A DNA stretch of 64,000 bases from Erinaceus europaeus (lineage: Eukaryota; Chordata; Mammalia; Eulipotyphla; Erinaceidae), in NCBI RefSeq assembly GCF_950295315.1, contig NC_080164.1:7014082-7078081 (forward strand). The letters run 5' to 3'. Of the stretch, positions 51,416 through 63,141 are shown in pieces (the stretch's first letter is position 1; each line of letters starts with the position of its first letter). The notes under the pieces were generated by a model. The model was given only the letters and a program-made list of their open reading frames with translations. It did no database searches and was not told the origin of the DNA. Both the position numbers and the translations under genes were made by a program.

Positions 51416-52190
51416 AATGAATTGACTCTTTTGTCATGTTGGCCCTGGGGGAGAGGAGTTTGTTCAATAAAAATGTGTCAAGACTCATTATGTAACAGGA
51501 ACAATTAATATGAAGGGTGATGTGAGAACTCTGTCAGTAACTGGAGGCTTTCTCTGACTCGTGGTTGGCCCCAAGGTGAGGACATTTCAGAAGTGAGGGG
51601 GCAGGTGGTGACAGGTGCCCTCAGGACTGTATCCAGGTGCGGGACATAGACATGTGCTGCGCTGTCACCCAACTTGTCTACCTTGATCTCTGGTGCTGAG
51701 AGTAGAATTTAGTTTCTACAGAGCAAACTTTGGCCTGTGATCTCGAGTTCCGGGAGAAGCGGGGCAAGGCGTTGTTATCATTCCTTGTCTGTCTGTTTGC
51801 TTTTCCTCATTGCCCTCTCAGATTAGACGTCAGGTCCTGGAAGAGTCAAGAGTCCAGTGTAACACTTTTTCCACCATAATGGAAATCATCTGGTGCATGC
51901 TCGAAGGCTCTAGTCAACAGGCTGAAGGAAGTTCAAGGAGGACGTGAGGGTCTCCTTTGCCATTGTGAAGAGGAGGGTCCTGCCAAGTTAGCGACACTTG
52001 AGGGAGCTTGACATGACTTGCCAGCACCCTGATAAATCACTCAACAAAATCAGAAACTTGTTCAAGTGCCAAATCACTAGCTTTCTTCCCTTCTTTTGAA
52101 CAGTCCCAGGCTGAGAAGATGTCAGGAGAGAGGAAAAGGCTAAGTGGTGGTGTTACACTCTATAAGGGCCTGCCATTGGATGCGCTCATT
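51416..52190. other. Single-copy region
   Basis: Unique-looking; no exon, repeat or promoter recognised. Confidence 0.4.
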
Positions 52191-52279
52191 TTTTTTTAAA
52201 TTCCTCAAAGTCTTATTTCTTTGACCTATCTTCTGCCCTCCTCTCCCTATCCTTCCTTCGTGTCCTTCAAACACTAAGA

Positions 52280-52915
52280 GTGAATTTTGATTTTCTTTTT
52301 TTTTGTTGTTTTATTTTTTTCACCACTCCCATCACCAAAGGCCTATGTCTCCATCTCCACCCCCATAGATAACCACTCTAGTTCTCCTGCAGCCTAAGCT
52401 AGAGGCTGATATATGTATTTTCACATTTGTATATGCAATTGTCTGTATTACTCATATGAGTGAAACCGTTCTGTAGTTGTCCTTCACCTCTTTACTTGTT
52501 TCACTGAGCATCATCTTCTCCAGTTCCATCCATTGTATCCCAAAGAACACGGTATCATCCCTTTTTATTGCTGCATACTATTCCGTTGAGTATATGCCTC
52601 ATAACTTTTTTTATCCATTCATCGGTTGAGGGGCATTTTGATGGTTTCCAGGCTTTTGCAATTATGAATAAAGCTGATGTAAACATGGTGCCTATGTCCC
52701 TTCGAATCAGTGTTGTTACAGCTTTTAGGTATATGTCTAGGGCTGGAATTGCTGGGTCGTATGGCTTTTCCATTTGTATTTGTTTAAGGATTCTCCATAC
52801 TGTTCTCCAGAGTGGTTGTACCAATTGGTACTCCCACCAGCAGTGGGGTAGGGTTCCTCTCTCTCCATGTCTTCTCCTGGATCTTGATTTTCTCCTGGAT
52901 CTTGATTTTCTATAC
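52280..52915 (-). mobile_element. L1 ORF2 C-terminus and 3' UTR, antisense
   Basis: The minus frame 52555-52968 contains [20 protein letters not shown] and KPSKCPSTDEWIKKV, hallmarks of the L1 ORF2 C-terminal zinc-knuckle region. Diverged from the copy at 24700 and truncated. Upstream an 18-bp unit (CTCCTGGATCTTGATTTT) is duplicated (52874-52910). Confidence 0.92.
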
Positions 52916-52929
52916 TGATTGAAGTCAGG

Positions 52930-55005
52930 CAGTCTCATCTGAATTTGAATCTTGGCTCTGGCTCTCATTAGATGTGAAACTCTGAGCAGAGAGCTTCTGT
53001 GAACTTGGATGTCCCACCTCTAAAATGGAAATAACACAGGCATTGAGGAGAGAGGTGCTGCGTGTAACTCTGTTAGAATACTCCCTGCTAGGTTCTAGGG
53101 ACTCAGAAAACATTCGTTGTCATTATTAGGTTGAAGAGGTCACACTTACACTATGAATGCCTTAAGATGAATAAAGGGCTAGCAGTGGACAAATGCACCC
53201 CAGAATATACTGACTGGTATTTTATCTTTCCCAAGAACCCAGGGAAGAACTTTGGACAGAGTCTTGGGGATGGAAATTCTGAGTTTTTTTTTTTTTTTTT
53301 TTTTTTTTTTAGGGGTGGGGGACAGGAGGCGAGTAGGTCAGCCTGCTCTGTCATGCTTGGATGGATCAACGATGACCAGTCTTCACTAAGTGTCACTTTA
53401 CCTTTGATCTCGGAGTCAGTCCTCTGTGATGAGCCGGTGCTGAGCCCTGCTGGGCTTTCATGGAAGGGACGGATTGTCTAAGCACTTTGTTCCTTTTCTC
53501 CCCATCAGTAATTAATATCAATATCAAAGCTGTTTGTAGTTAATTAACGATCTCCAAGTCAGATTAATTTTGCGTCCCCTTAAAATGTACTGCAATTGGG
53601 AAAGGCGTTTGACAGGAACAGGAAAATGATCCATGTGCACAGAGGTCTTTACAGTAAGATACAGCAACTGCTTTGCATTTCCCTGGGATGCAGATGTCTG
53701 AGGATGACCCCAAGGTGTTTTGGGGAAAGTGAAGGAAGTGAGGGGGGGGACGGGGAGAGGAGGAGGGAGAAGAAAATAAGGAGAATGATTTCAGTTCTCA
53801 ATTGATTTTATTCATCCTTGAAATGTTTCTACTTCTGCTTAAGAGTCCCCCCTCAAAATTTCAGTGTGGATGGAGTCACCACCTGCCCTCCCCCCCCCCC
53901 CCCCCATTTCTTGCCTTATTGTCACCTGTATCAGAGATGGACATTCACTGAAGGGCCACTGATTTCCATTCTGGAAATCAGTTCAAAAGCTATGTTCCTG
54001 TGTTGCTTCTGTTAAATTGTGTCCCCCCCCCCTTGAAGGACATCTTTATATGTTTGTTTGGTTTGGTTTGGGGGCTCCTGGGAGCTCCTGGGAATGGGAG
54101 GAAGCGGGGACAGCGTCTTATTTATCGGTAATCTCTAATCCCAGGATGACGCCTCACAGGGCTTTAACTCTGGTGAATTCTTTGTGTCATAAGTGGCCAA
54201 GCAGAAGCTCTTTCACTGTCTTCCTGAGGCTCTGAGTCAATTCCTTGAGTCTTTCTCATGGGCCTCACAGTGACTGGGAAACAAGCAAACTAGCAGATGG
54301 GTCCCCACACACTGCCACAGATCTGCAGGACGCTTCAGAATGAGGCAAGGCCTGCCTCCTTTGGAAGCAGAATCACTTTTGTGTGCCTTGTTGATGAGAG
54401 AGAGAAATTAAAAATGGTATTTGAGTGAATTCTCTTTGAAGTCCACCCCCATGCACCCACTCCCCCCACCCTCTTCACACACTTTACCGGAAGACTCTGC
54501 ACTGTGACCTGGTACCTCTGTCATATCTGATTTGGGAAGTATAACAACGGAGAAATAAAAGTAAAATTAACATTTGGCTAGTCTTTGGGACCTATTGATT
54601 TCAAATTTTTGATTTAGAGCAGTGGTGTTCATTCTGTTAGGAAAGACACACGTAGAACTTGCTTTCTGATCTGAATTAAAATGTGTTTGGTATATCCTGG
54701 AGCAGCAAGCGAGGCGTGAGCACTCCCAGAAGAAGCTGTATGGGAAGTGAGTGCCTGCAGTTCTCTTTCTGGTGTGTGCTTTAATCTCTGGATAAACATC
54801 TAGACTGGCCAGAGATCAGTAGAGTGGCCCAGTATCCTTAGAGTCAAGATGTGTCTGTCGCCGCTTAAACCTGAGAGTGGTTGTGAGTCCTGTGCTTTTG
54901 TGATGTCACTTTCTCTGGTGCCCAGTGTGAGGGGTCACCAGGGAAAAACTATTTCTCTCTCACCTCCCCAGAGAAAGACATGGGGCTTTCAGTTAGAGGG
55001 TATTT
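52930..55005. other. Single-copy region, longest repeat-free stretch after the CpG island
   Basis: About 2 kb with only homopolymers (poly-T 53284-53310; poly-C 53888-53905). 53500-53580 is AT-rich with TAATTAA-type motifs. The frame at 53131-53481 spans the poly-T and is not credible as coding. Confidence 0.45.
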
Positions 55006-55009
55006 TTAA

Positions 55010-56580
55010 AATTATTTTTTATTAGTGATTTGATATTGGTTTATAAAAATCTCAAGATAACGGGAACAATTCCATACTATTCCCGCCACCACAGTTCTGT
55101 GTCCCATTCCTTCCATTGGGACTTACAGTGATTCTCCCATGGTCACAAAAATGGGGTGGCTATTATTCCTATAATTATCTATCTGTCTGTCTGCCCATTT
55201 CCCCCCCTATGGTCCAGCTTTCTCGTCCTTTCTAAGTCACACTTTAACCTATTACTACTTCTGAATGTCTTTCCATTTTTCCTCTTTCTCTGGGTCCTGA
55301 TGGAATTGGAGTTCAGAGCCCTTTGGTCATCTTCCCCTAACATTTCTACTCCTCTGGGAGTATGGGCCCAAATTATTTTTTGAGGTGTAGAAGACAGAAG
55401 GTCTTGCTTATATAATTGCTTCTCCACTGGACATGAGTGTTGGCAGGTGGATTCATACCCTCAGTCTATTTCTGTCTTTCCCTAGTTGGGTGGAGCTCTG
55501 GGGAGGTGAGATTCCAGGACATATTGATGAGGTTGTCTGCCCAGGGAAGTCAGGATGGAATCATAGTAGCATCTGCAACTTGGTGTCTGAAAGGTAGATG
55601 TGTCTGAAAGATGGATGTGGCATGAAGCGCAAGAACTGGCATAAGGATCCCAGTTCGAGCCCCCGGCTCCCCACCTGCAGGGGAGTCGCTTCACAGGCAG
55701 TGAGGAAGGTCTGTCTTTCTCTCCCCCTCTCTGTCTTCCCGTTCTCTTTCCATTTCTCTCTGTCCAATCCAACAATGACGAAAACAACTACAACAACAGT
55801 AAAAAAAAAAAAAAAAAGGGCAACAAAAGAGAAAATAAATAAAATTTAAAAAAAGAACAGATATAAAGCAGGACAAAATGTTTAAGACACAGGAACCAGA
55901 AAGTAGAAGTATAGCAGGTGAGAGTAGCGATTTTAGAGTGGTAAGAAGCTTGGTACATTTCTAGGTGTCCATGACTTTAGTAATTGTTACTTGAACTTGG
56001 TCGTTAACATAGAGGTGGACTAAAAGTTTTGTCTGGGAAGATGGTATCAGTTGAGAATAGGACTAGAAAGCTGGATTAGGGTACAGAGTAGCTTCCAAAC
56101 TTGAAGAGAAAATATAAATACAACTAACGGTTTACCACATCAAGCTGACCTAAGGCCCATGTCTATTCATCTTCACCACAGGAGCCTGTGCAACCTCTGA
56201 GTCCCTGTCAGTCTGAGCCCGCAGTCCGAGGTCACAGCTGGGAACATTCTAGGCTGCACTCATTTCAGGACTCATCTTCCTCGAGGGGCAGAGCAGGCTG
56301 ATTAGCCTCCCTTCAGAGAGTGGAACAGTCCCTACCACTCCTGCTTTATATTGAGGTCAGGGTCCTGGAGAGACCCTCAGAAGGGCTTGTGGTGACGTTC
56401 CTGATGGAAGTGCCGAGTGATGGTGGAGAGAGGGGTCTAGTAGAGGTCTAGGCCCATTGTATCTGTGGATATGGTCCTAGGACAACCTAACTAGAGCCCC
56501 AGGTGATGGGGTGGCCTGGTGGTGACCAAAAAGGCTGTCGTTAAGTGAACCCGTCTCTTTTGGCTAGAGTTTTAATCTGT
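55010..56580 (-). mobile_element. L1 3'-UTR-derived sequence, antisense, with SINE
   Basis: ATTTGATATTGGTTTATAAA, TTCCCGCCACCACAGTTCTG, CACTGGACATGAGTGTTGGC, then after the SINE TTTGTCTGGGAAGATGGTAT and AGGAGCCTGTGCAACC, parallel to 57770-57930. The upstream (right) boundary is uncertain; similarity to the other copies is clear only to about 56200. Confidence 0.7.
55616..55855 (+). mobile_element. Type A SINE, 5'-truncated, sense
   Basis: Starts within the head (CATGAAGCGCAAGAACTGGC), has AGTTCGAGCCCCCGGCTCCC, and ends AAATAAATAAAATTTAAAAA. Box A is missing. Confidence 0.88.
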
Positions 56581-56640
56581 AAAGTGCCTTTGTGTACACT
56601 GCATTTTAGGAGTCACAATTTGACCTATGTCTCCTCTGCA

Positions 56641-56830
56641 GGTGAAAGTAGTTTCCCAGCGTTCTCTTTTGGCTTGTCCAACCAGTGAACGGAATCTTCT
56701 CTTTTCATTGGTCACTAAATGCTGCTGTGCACCACACGGCTTTCCAGAAGAGGGAGGGAGCTTCTTGGATGAGCATGGACATTCCACGGGGCAGGATGAA
56801 GGCAAAGTGTGTGACATCAAAGCAACAAGG
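56641..56830 (+). CDS. Weak candidate internal exon
   Basis: 190 bp preceded by a pyrimidine-rich acceptor-like TATGTCTCCTCTGCAG and followed by a donor-like AAGG|GTAAGAG. One frame is open throughout (VKVVSQRSLLACPTSERNLL at the start, GQDEGKVCDIKATR at the end), but the minus strand is also open across it and I recognise no domain. It lies between L1 fragments. It could be a real exon of the surrounding gene, a non-coding exon or chance. Confidence 0.22.
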
Positions 56831-56864
56831 GTAAGAGCTGCCCATCTGACATGTTTTTTCTTTT

Positions 56865-57890
56865 TCTTTTACTGATTTAATAATGGCTGACAAGATTGTA
56901 GAATAAGAGGGGTACAATTACATACAGTTTCTAACACCAGAGTTTCATATTCCGTCCCCTCCATTGGAAGTTTCCCTATTCCTGTTTTTTTTTTTTTTTG
57001 TCTCCAGAGTTAACACTGGTGCTCTGTGCCTGCGCTATGAATCCACTACTCCTGGAAGCCATTTTTTTCTATTTTATTGCCATTTTTATTGCTATTGTTG
57101 TTGAAAAGGACAGAGAGAAAGCGAGAGAGGAGGGGAAGATAGAGAAGGGGAGAGAAAAGTACCTGCAGACCTGCTTCACCACTTGTGAAGCAAACCTTCT
57201 GCAGTGGGGAGCCAATGGCTTGAACCAGGATACTTATGCCAGTCCTTGTGCTTCGTGCCATGTGCGCTTAAGCCGCTGTGCTAGCCCACCTCCCCTACCC
57301 CTTCCACACAAATCTTCCCCATTCTCTTTATCCCACTGGAAGTATGGACCCAGGATTATTATGGGGTGTAGAAGGCGGAAGGTCTGACTTGTGTAATTAC
57401 TTCTCTGCTGGACATGGTCATTGGCAGGTCAATCCATACTCCCAGCCTGTCTCTTTCCCTAGTGGGGCAGGGCTCTAGGGAGGTGGGGTTCCAGGTCATA
57501 TTGGTGAGGTCATCTGCCCAGGGAAGTCAAGTTGGCATCATGGTAGCACTTGCAACTTGGTGGCTGAAATGCATTAATACATAAAGCAGAACAAATTGTT
57601 TAATAATCAGGAACCTAAAGTTAAGACTAGAGCAGATGAGAATTGGGGGTCTCCATTCTGAAAAAGCAAGCAAGTCTATTTTAGGTCTATATTCCAAGGG
57701 GCCCATGACTTTACTAATTTCTTTGCCTGAGCCCAATAGCTAACATGCAGGTGGACCAAAGGTATTGTCTGGGGAGATGGTGTCAGAGTTGGAAATAGGA
57801 CTAGAGAGCTGGATCAGAGCAGAGGGTAGCTCCCAAATATGGGGAAAGTATATAAATACCATTAATTATAGACCCCATCTATCTGATCTA
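56865..57890 (-). mobile_element. L1 3' UTR, antisense, split by a SINE
   Basis: 56870-56985 (TGACAAGATTGTAGAATAAG, CCCTCCATTGGAAGTTTCCC) and 57300-57890 (CTGGAAGTATGGACCCAGGA, GCTGGACATGGTCATTGGC, GTATTGTCTGGGGAGATGG). Homology probably continues past 57890. Confidence 0.85.
56985..57296 (-). mobile_element. Type B SINE in L1, antisense
   Basis: GTCTCCAGAGTTAACACTGG, TATGAATCCACTACTCCTGG, GAAAAGGACAGAGAGAAAGC, head GCGCTTAAGCCGCTGTGCTA. Confidence 0.88.
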
Positions 57891-58680
57891 GGGACCATGC
57901 CTATTCATATTCAGCACAGGAGCCTGTGTGACCCGTGCAGCCTGACATTGTTCTAGGCCCTGTATGAGAGAAATGCAGGCCAGACCTTAGGGAGACTTTC
58001 CTGATTGTGAATCTACTGGGTAGTTGGGCTAGTTGAGCCATGGAGAAAGGGAGTGTCATAACCTGAAAGGATTCAGTTGGAGTTGTATGGGGGCATAGGA
58101 TGGGCTCACTTTGGAAGAGTCTCTGGACCACCTGCCAGCCTTCTTCATTTGACAATTATTCTTCAGAGTTGAGGGAGGAACGCCACTGCTCCTGGGTCTA
58201 GATTCTATTTGTGCCCATTTGAGTCAGAGGTGTAGAATGGTGACTATGGAGCTAGGGTTGGTGAGAATGGGACTCAGGCTTACTGGAAGAACCTACCTGA
58301 TGAGAGACACATTCTTGTTGAGCCCACGTAATGTTGAAAACATGGGTGCATCCGTTCACATTAAACTTGAGATCTCCCACATCAAAACCAAGATGTCCAG
58401 ATTTTCTGGAGCCCTGTAAGGCACATGTGTACTGACTCCCCATTCCCACAGAGGACTTGAGCACTCGGTAGTGTCTGCCTCTAACAAGTGCGACTCACTC
58501 TGCACATGCTCAGCCAGCCCAGGTCATTTGTTTAACGGATCTATTTGACCACTGGAGGCATTCTATTTTACCGTGACTGGTCTAGATCTTTCTGCTGTGT
58601 CTTTGACCAAACCAGTGATAGCCTTTGTTAGTTCTCTCAGCAATGAGCATCTCTCTTTCTCTCTCTAGCTTTTCTTCTCT
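57891..58680. other. Unassigned, possibly upstream L1 UTR sequence
   Basis: 57900-57960 shares AGGAGCCTGTG and neighbouring words with 56180-56210, so part may be L1. No gene feature; short frames only. Confidence 0.4.
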
Positions 58681-58689
58681 ATTTATTTA

Positions 58690-59375
58690 TTTTTTTATTT
58701 ATAAAAAGGAAACACTGACAAAAACCATAGGATAAGAGGGGTACAACTCCACACAATTCCCACCACCAGATCTCCATATCCCATCACCTCCCCTGACAGC
58801 TTTCCTATTCTTTATCCCTCTGGGAGTATGGACCCAGGGTCATTGTGGGTTGCAGAAGGTGGAAGGTCCGGCTTCTGTCACTGCTTCCCCGCTGAACATG
58901 GGTGCTGGCAGGTGGATCCATACTCCCAGCCTATCTTCCTCTTTCCCTAGTGGGATCTGAGGAAGCAGAACTCCAGAACACATGGTAAGGTCTTCTGCCC
59001 TGGGAAGTCTGGTTGGCATAGTGGTATCATCTGGAACCTGGTGACTGGAAAGAGAGTTAACATATAAAGCCAAAACAAGTTGTTGACCAATCATGAACCT
59101 AAAGGCTGGAATAGTGCAGATGAAGAGTTTGGGGATCTCTGTTTTCTCTACAATGCCTATTTTAGTTATATTCCAAAGGGACCTTGACTATACTAATTTT
59201 TTTCCCCCTGAACCTGACATCTGATATACAGGTGGATCCAAGTTATTGTCTGGGGAGATGATGTCATGTCTGTAAAAAGGACCAGAAAGCTGGATGGGGA
59301 AGAGAGTAGCTCCCAAATATGGGAAAGGTGTATAAATATCATTGACCGTAAACCCCACTGATTTGATCTGATCTG
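58690..59375 (-). mobile_element. L1 3' UTR, antisense, long copy
   Basis: AACCATAGGATAAGAGGGGT, CCGCTGAACATGGGTGCTGG, GGCTGGAATAGTGCAGATGA, GTATAAATATCATTGACCG. Closely parallels 20875-21400. Confidence 0.9.
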
Positions 59376-59384
59376 GAGCCTATA

Positions 59385-59502
59385 TAAGAAAATGAGAGAG
59401 AGGGAGACCGGAGCGTCACTTAGCTCTGATACATAGTATTGAACCTGTGGCCTTAGGCATGCAACTTCTGTGCTCTGATGTTGTGCTGTCTCCCTGGTGC
59501 TA
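59385..59502 (-). mobile_element. Type D-like SINE, antisense, degraded
   Basis: CACTTAGCTCTGATACATAG, GTATTGAACCTGTGGCCTTA, TGTTGTGCTGTCTCCCTGG. Confidence 0.6.
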
Positions 59503-59699
59503 AAGCAACTTTATGTTTACAGCAAAATTGAATGGAAGAGACACTTCACATAGACTCTTATCCCCAACACATGCAGATACCTCCTTTATCTGTATCAGCT
59601 GCCAGGAGCCTTACATCTGTCATGATTGATAGACCTGTATTGACATGTCACAGTCATCCAAACTCAATACCTTCCATTAGGATTCACTCTTATTTAGTT

Positions 59700-59825
59700 A
59701 AAAAATGTTATTACTGATTTAATATGACTAAGAAGATTGTGAGATCACAGGGTATAACTCCATACAGTTCCCACCACTAGAGTTTCGTGTCCCAGCCCCT
59801 CCTTTGGAAACTTCACGGTATCAGT
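59700..59825 (-). mobile_element. L1 3'-UTR scrap, antisense
   Basis: ATTACTGATTTAATATGACT, ACAGTTCCCACCACTAGAG, CTCCTTTGGAAACTTC. Confidence 0.7.
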
Positions 59826-59949
59826 TAAAATTTAATAATTTATTGTTGGTTTGAAATAGTACATACATGTCTGGAGTAAAAAGTATCTGTCACTAGATTC
59901 TGGGCAGCAGGTGGCATAAGGAAATGCACTGTGACTGTGGAAATGCCCA

Positions 59950-60290
59950 GCCATGATCCCTTACATGGAAACATTTAGGAAAGAAGGCTTCAAATGGTGC
60001 TGGGAAAACTGGACAGCCACATATAGGAAAGTGAGACTAGGCCACCACTTAACACCACGTCACAGTGTCAGATCAAAATGGAGCAAAGACCTGGATATTA
60101 GAGCAGAGACACTAATGCCTCACTCTTTGCCTCACCTTGGATGGAATGTGAAGGGACAGTGTGGAGTAGGATGTGTCAGGAAGAATAGAATGAGAACAGA
60201 TGATTTCACTCATAGGTGGAACTTGGGAGACAGGGATAAAAAATTCCCCCAGCTGGCTTCTCATAGGACTTTCCTTACGTGTCCCCCAGC
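59950..60290 (+). mobile_element. L1 ORF2 fragment, sense, internally deleted
   Basis: The plus frame 59953-60336 includes WCWENWTATYRKVRLGHHLT and KWSKDLDI, an L1 ORF2 segment, then jumps to text of the ORF2 3' end/UTR border (GATGATTTCACTCATAGGTG). About 2 kb of ORF2 is missing in between. Confidence 0.85.
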
Positions 60291-60404
60291 CCAGTTGGTT
60301 GAAAGAAAAGATGATTACAAGGAATTTGCCTGGTAGGAAGGTATTTAATCCAGAGATTTGAATTGGACTTGTATTTCTAATTCTTTTTACATTTGCCCTT
60401 TTTG

Positions 60405-60785
60405 TAAAAAAATATTTTATTTATTTTCTCTATTATTTTTCTTTATTGGGGGATTAATGATTTACTGTCAACAATTAAATACAACAGTTTGTAAATGTAT
60501 AATTCTCAGTTTTCCACATAACAATTCAACCCTCTCTAGGTCCTCTGTCATCATGTTCCAGAACCTAACACCTACCCGCGCCCCCCCCCCCCCACTCCAG
60601 AGTCTTTTACTTTGGTGCAGTAACCAGTCCAAGTTTTGCTTTGTGCTCTATTCTTTTTCAACTTATTATTATTAGTGATTTAATAATGACTGACAAGATT
60701 GTGGGATAAGGGGAGTACATTTCATACAGTTCCCACCATCAGCATTCCCTGTTCCCATCTTCTCCAGTGGAAGGTTCACTTTCTT
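60405..60785 (-). mobile_element. L1 3'-UTR fragments, antisense
   Basis: TTTCTTTATTGGGGGATTAA, GAGTCTTTTACTTTGGTGC (as at 24420-24600), then a second type from 60660 (TTAGTGATTTAATAATGACT, ACAGTTCCCACCATCAGC). Confidence 0.8.
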
Positions 60786-61125
60786 CACCCCATCTTGGAT
60801 GGAGCTTGAAGGAATCATGTTAAGTGAGATAAGTCAGAAAGAGAAGGATGAATATGGGATGATCTCACTCATAGAGAGAAATCAAAAAATCTTCCATGAT
60901 GCTAGCCTGCCTTCGCTAGGCAGATGACCTCACCAGTGCGTTCTGGAACCCCACCTCTACAGGGCTCTGTCCCGCTAGGGAAAGATAGAAGCAGCCTGGG
61001 GGTTTGGATCCACCTGCCAACACCCATGTCCAGCAGAGTAACAATTACAGAAGCCAGACCTCCCACCTTTTGCACCCCATAAAGATCTTTGATCCATACT
61101 CCCAGAGGGATAAAGAATAAAGAAC
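60786..61125 (+). mobile_element. L1 ORF2 end and 3' UTR, sense, deleted
   Basis: CACCCCATCTTGGATGGAGC, GAATATGGGATGATCTCACT, then ATGACCTCACCAGTGCGTTC and CTCCCAGAGGGATAAAGAAT. Together with the preceding antisense piece it forms an inverted L1 pair. Confidence 0.82.
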
Positions 61126-61159
61126 CTACTTTTATTTGTTTTAATGAGAAATATAGAGA

Positions 61160-61277
61160 TACAGATAAGAGCACTGCTCAGCTCTGATTTATGTTGGTCC
61201 TGGGGATTGAACCTGGGACCTTGAAGCCCCCGGCATGAAAGTCTTTTGCAGAACTATTATACTATCTCCCCTGCCTT
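61160..61277 (-). mobile_element. Type D SINE, antisense
   Basis: GAGCACTGCTCAGCTCTGAT, GGGGATTGAACCTGGGACCT, ACTATTATACTATCTCCCC. Confidence 0.88.
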
Positions 61278-61990
61278 ACATTTGCTTGGTTTAATTTGGA
61301 ATATCTCACATGACCTAGTCAGAAATAGAATTTAGCATGATAGGCCCTTTTCAAAAACATGAATGATTTTTCTCTTTTAAATTTAATAGGATGAAATGTG
61401 GCTCTTAGAGGAATGTTCCCAAAATGTGACAACATGAACGCTGAAAATGCATTCCCCCTCCTTTTTTGATCAGAGGACAGATGTCAGTTTTAGATATGTG
61501 GGAAGGAAGTAGGGATTGGGGTTTTTATTTGCTTTTATGAAATGGATTTTAAAAAGTGACTCTGTTCAGTTGAAATGATCTTGCTTGGATCAGTATACTT
61601 TCACTACTTTCCTGAGCAGAGTGAGCGATAGCAAAGTCACTTGTGTGTGTTTGTGTATTTGTCAACTCTGAAAAGACACAGTCTTAAGAGCATTTTTAAG
61701 TGAGTTTGAGAGAATGAAGTAAAGGGAGAGGTAAGAGGTTAATGGCTCTGGAAAGGCTTTACGGAAAGAAGTGGATTAATGTAGCTTTTCTTTGAAGCTG
61801 CCAGTGGATGTTTTGGATTTTGGACATCTTTGTCTTTCCTTTCAATCCTGCAAACACACAGGGTGGCCAGATACTGTAAGTAATCTTCTCGCCAGGAGTG
61901 ATTTGGGCTGGTGGGAGGCAGGGGGTTTGCTGTACTGAATTTAAGCTCTTCTTGAGAAGGTAAATGAAAAGATCACTTGAGTTAAAAAAT
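61278..61990. other. Single-copy region
   Basis: Unique-looking AT-rich sequence; no gene feature recognised. Confidence 0.4.
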
Positions 61991-61994
61991 TTTT

Positions 61995-62289
61995 TTTTAA
62001 CTTATTTTTTATTTTACTTATTTATTCCCTTTTGTTGCCCTTGTTTTTTTTTTTTTTCTTGTTGTTGTTATTGGTGTCGTTGTTGTTGGATAGGACAGAG
62101 AGAAATGGAGAGAGGAGAGGAAAACAGAGAGGGGAGAGAAAGACAGACACCTGCAGACCTGCTTCACCGCCTGTGAAGCGACTCCCCTGCACTGCAGGTG
62201 GGGAGCCGGGGGCTGGAACCTGGATCCTTAAGCCGGTCTTTGCACTTTGCACCAACTGTGCTTAACCCGCTGTGCTACAGCCCGACTCA
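61995..62289 (-). mobile_element. Type A SINE, antisense
   Basis: TTACTTATTTATTCCCTTTT, body, a small CACTGCAG insertion beside CCCTGCA (62188-62200), head CGCTGTGCTACAGCCCGACTC. The AT-rich target makes the duplication hard to delimit. Confidence 0.93.
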
Positions 62290-62324
62290 CCTAAATTTTT
62301 TTTTTTTTTTTTTACATCAGATGG

Positions 62325-62402
62325 ACAGGGAGGTGGTTCATAGGTAGAGTGCTTCACTTGCATGCTGAAGGCCTGGTGTTGGACCTCTGACACTGCATAT
62401 AT
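62325..62402 (+). mobile_element. Old tRNA-like SINE head, sense
   Basis: GGGAGGTGGTTCATAGGTAG, GTGCTTCACTTGCATGCTGA, GGTGTTGGACC: box A- and B-like spacing but diverged. Confidence 0.5.
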
Positions 62403-62420
62403 TTTTTTTGTAGCCAAATA

Positions 62421-62515
62421 CTTCTTCTCCTCCTCCTCCCCCTCCCCCTCCTCCCCCTCCTCCCCCTCCTTTCCCTCTTCCTCCTCCTCCCCCCCCTCCT
62501 CCTCCTTCTTCTTTT
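62421..62515. repeat. CTC/CCCCTC polypyrimidine microsatellite
   Basis: TTCTTCTCCTCCTCCTCCCC and following C/T blocks; the poly-Gly/poly-Ser frames are artefacts. Confidence 0.95.
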
Positions 62516-62524
62516 TTAATGTAG

Positions 62525-62702
62525 TTGCTGGGGGTTCTTCTCTCCAGGATGACTTTTGTTTGAGAGAGAGAGCGAGGGAGAGAGAAGGAGAGATAGCATA
62601 GTATCAACGGATCCTCCCAGTGTGGTGGGGGTTGGGCTTGAATTTTGGGTGCGTAGACAATAAAGCATGTGCGGTGCCCAGGTGCACTGTTTTTCCAGCC
62701 CA
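62525..62702 (-). mobile_element. Degraded SINE, antisense
   Basis: TTGCTGGGGGTTCTTCTCTC, a GA body, GGGCTTGAATTTTGGGTGC, GTGCCCAGGTGCACTG. Confidence 0.55.
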
Positions 62703-62807
62703 AATAAATACTGTTTGTATAAACGGTCGTGTCTGATTGGACATCTCATGTACCTTTGGTACTTTAATACACTAGTACTAAGTCCCTTACTAAAGATTAT
62801 AGTAATG

Positions 62808-63068
62808 GGGGCCGGGCAGCGTTGCTCCTGGTGAAGCGCACAAGCCCAAGGATCTGAGCATGGATCTGGGTTTAAGCCCCCCCGCTTCCCAACTGCAGGA
62901 GGCACGCAGCAAATCTGTTTTGCAGGTTTCTCTCTTTCTCTCTCTTCCATCTACTTTCTCCTCCCCTCTTAGTGTCTCTGTGTCCTGTGCAATAAAATGG
63001 GGGGAAAATGGCTGCTAGGAACCGCGAATTTGTAGTGCTAGCACTGAGCCCCAGCAATAACACTGGAA
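62808..63068 (+). mobile_element. Type B-like SINE, sense
   Basis: GGGGGCCGGGCAGCGTTGCT head, GGATCTGGGTTTAAGCCCCC, CT body, AATAAAATGG, then the extension in sense (AATTTGTAGTGCTAGCACTG, GCCCCAGCAATAACACTGGA). Shows the extension is at the 3' end. Confidence 0.85.
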
Positions 63069-63141
63069 GGAGAGAGAGAGAGAGAGATGGAGAGAGAGAG
63101 AAATGGAGAGAGATGTGGAGAGAGATAGAGGGAGAGAGAGA
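63069..63141. repeat. (GA)n-rich microsatellite
   Basis: AGAGAGAGAGAGAGATGGAG units replacing the tail of the SINE. Confidence 0.92.
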
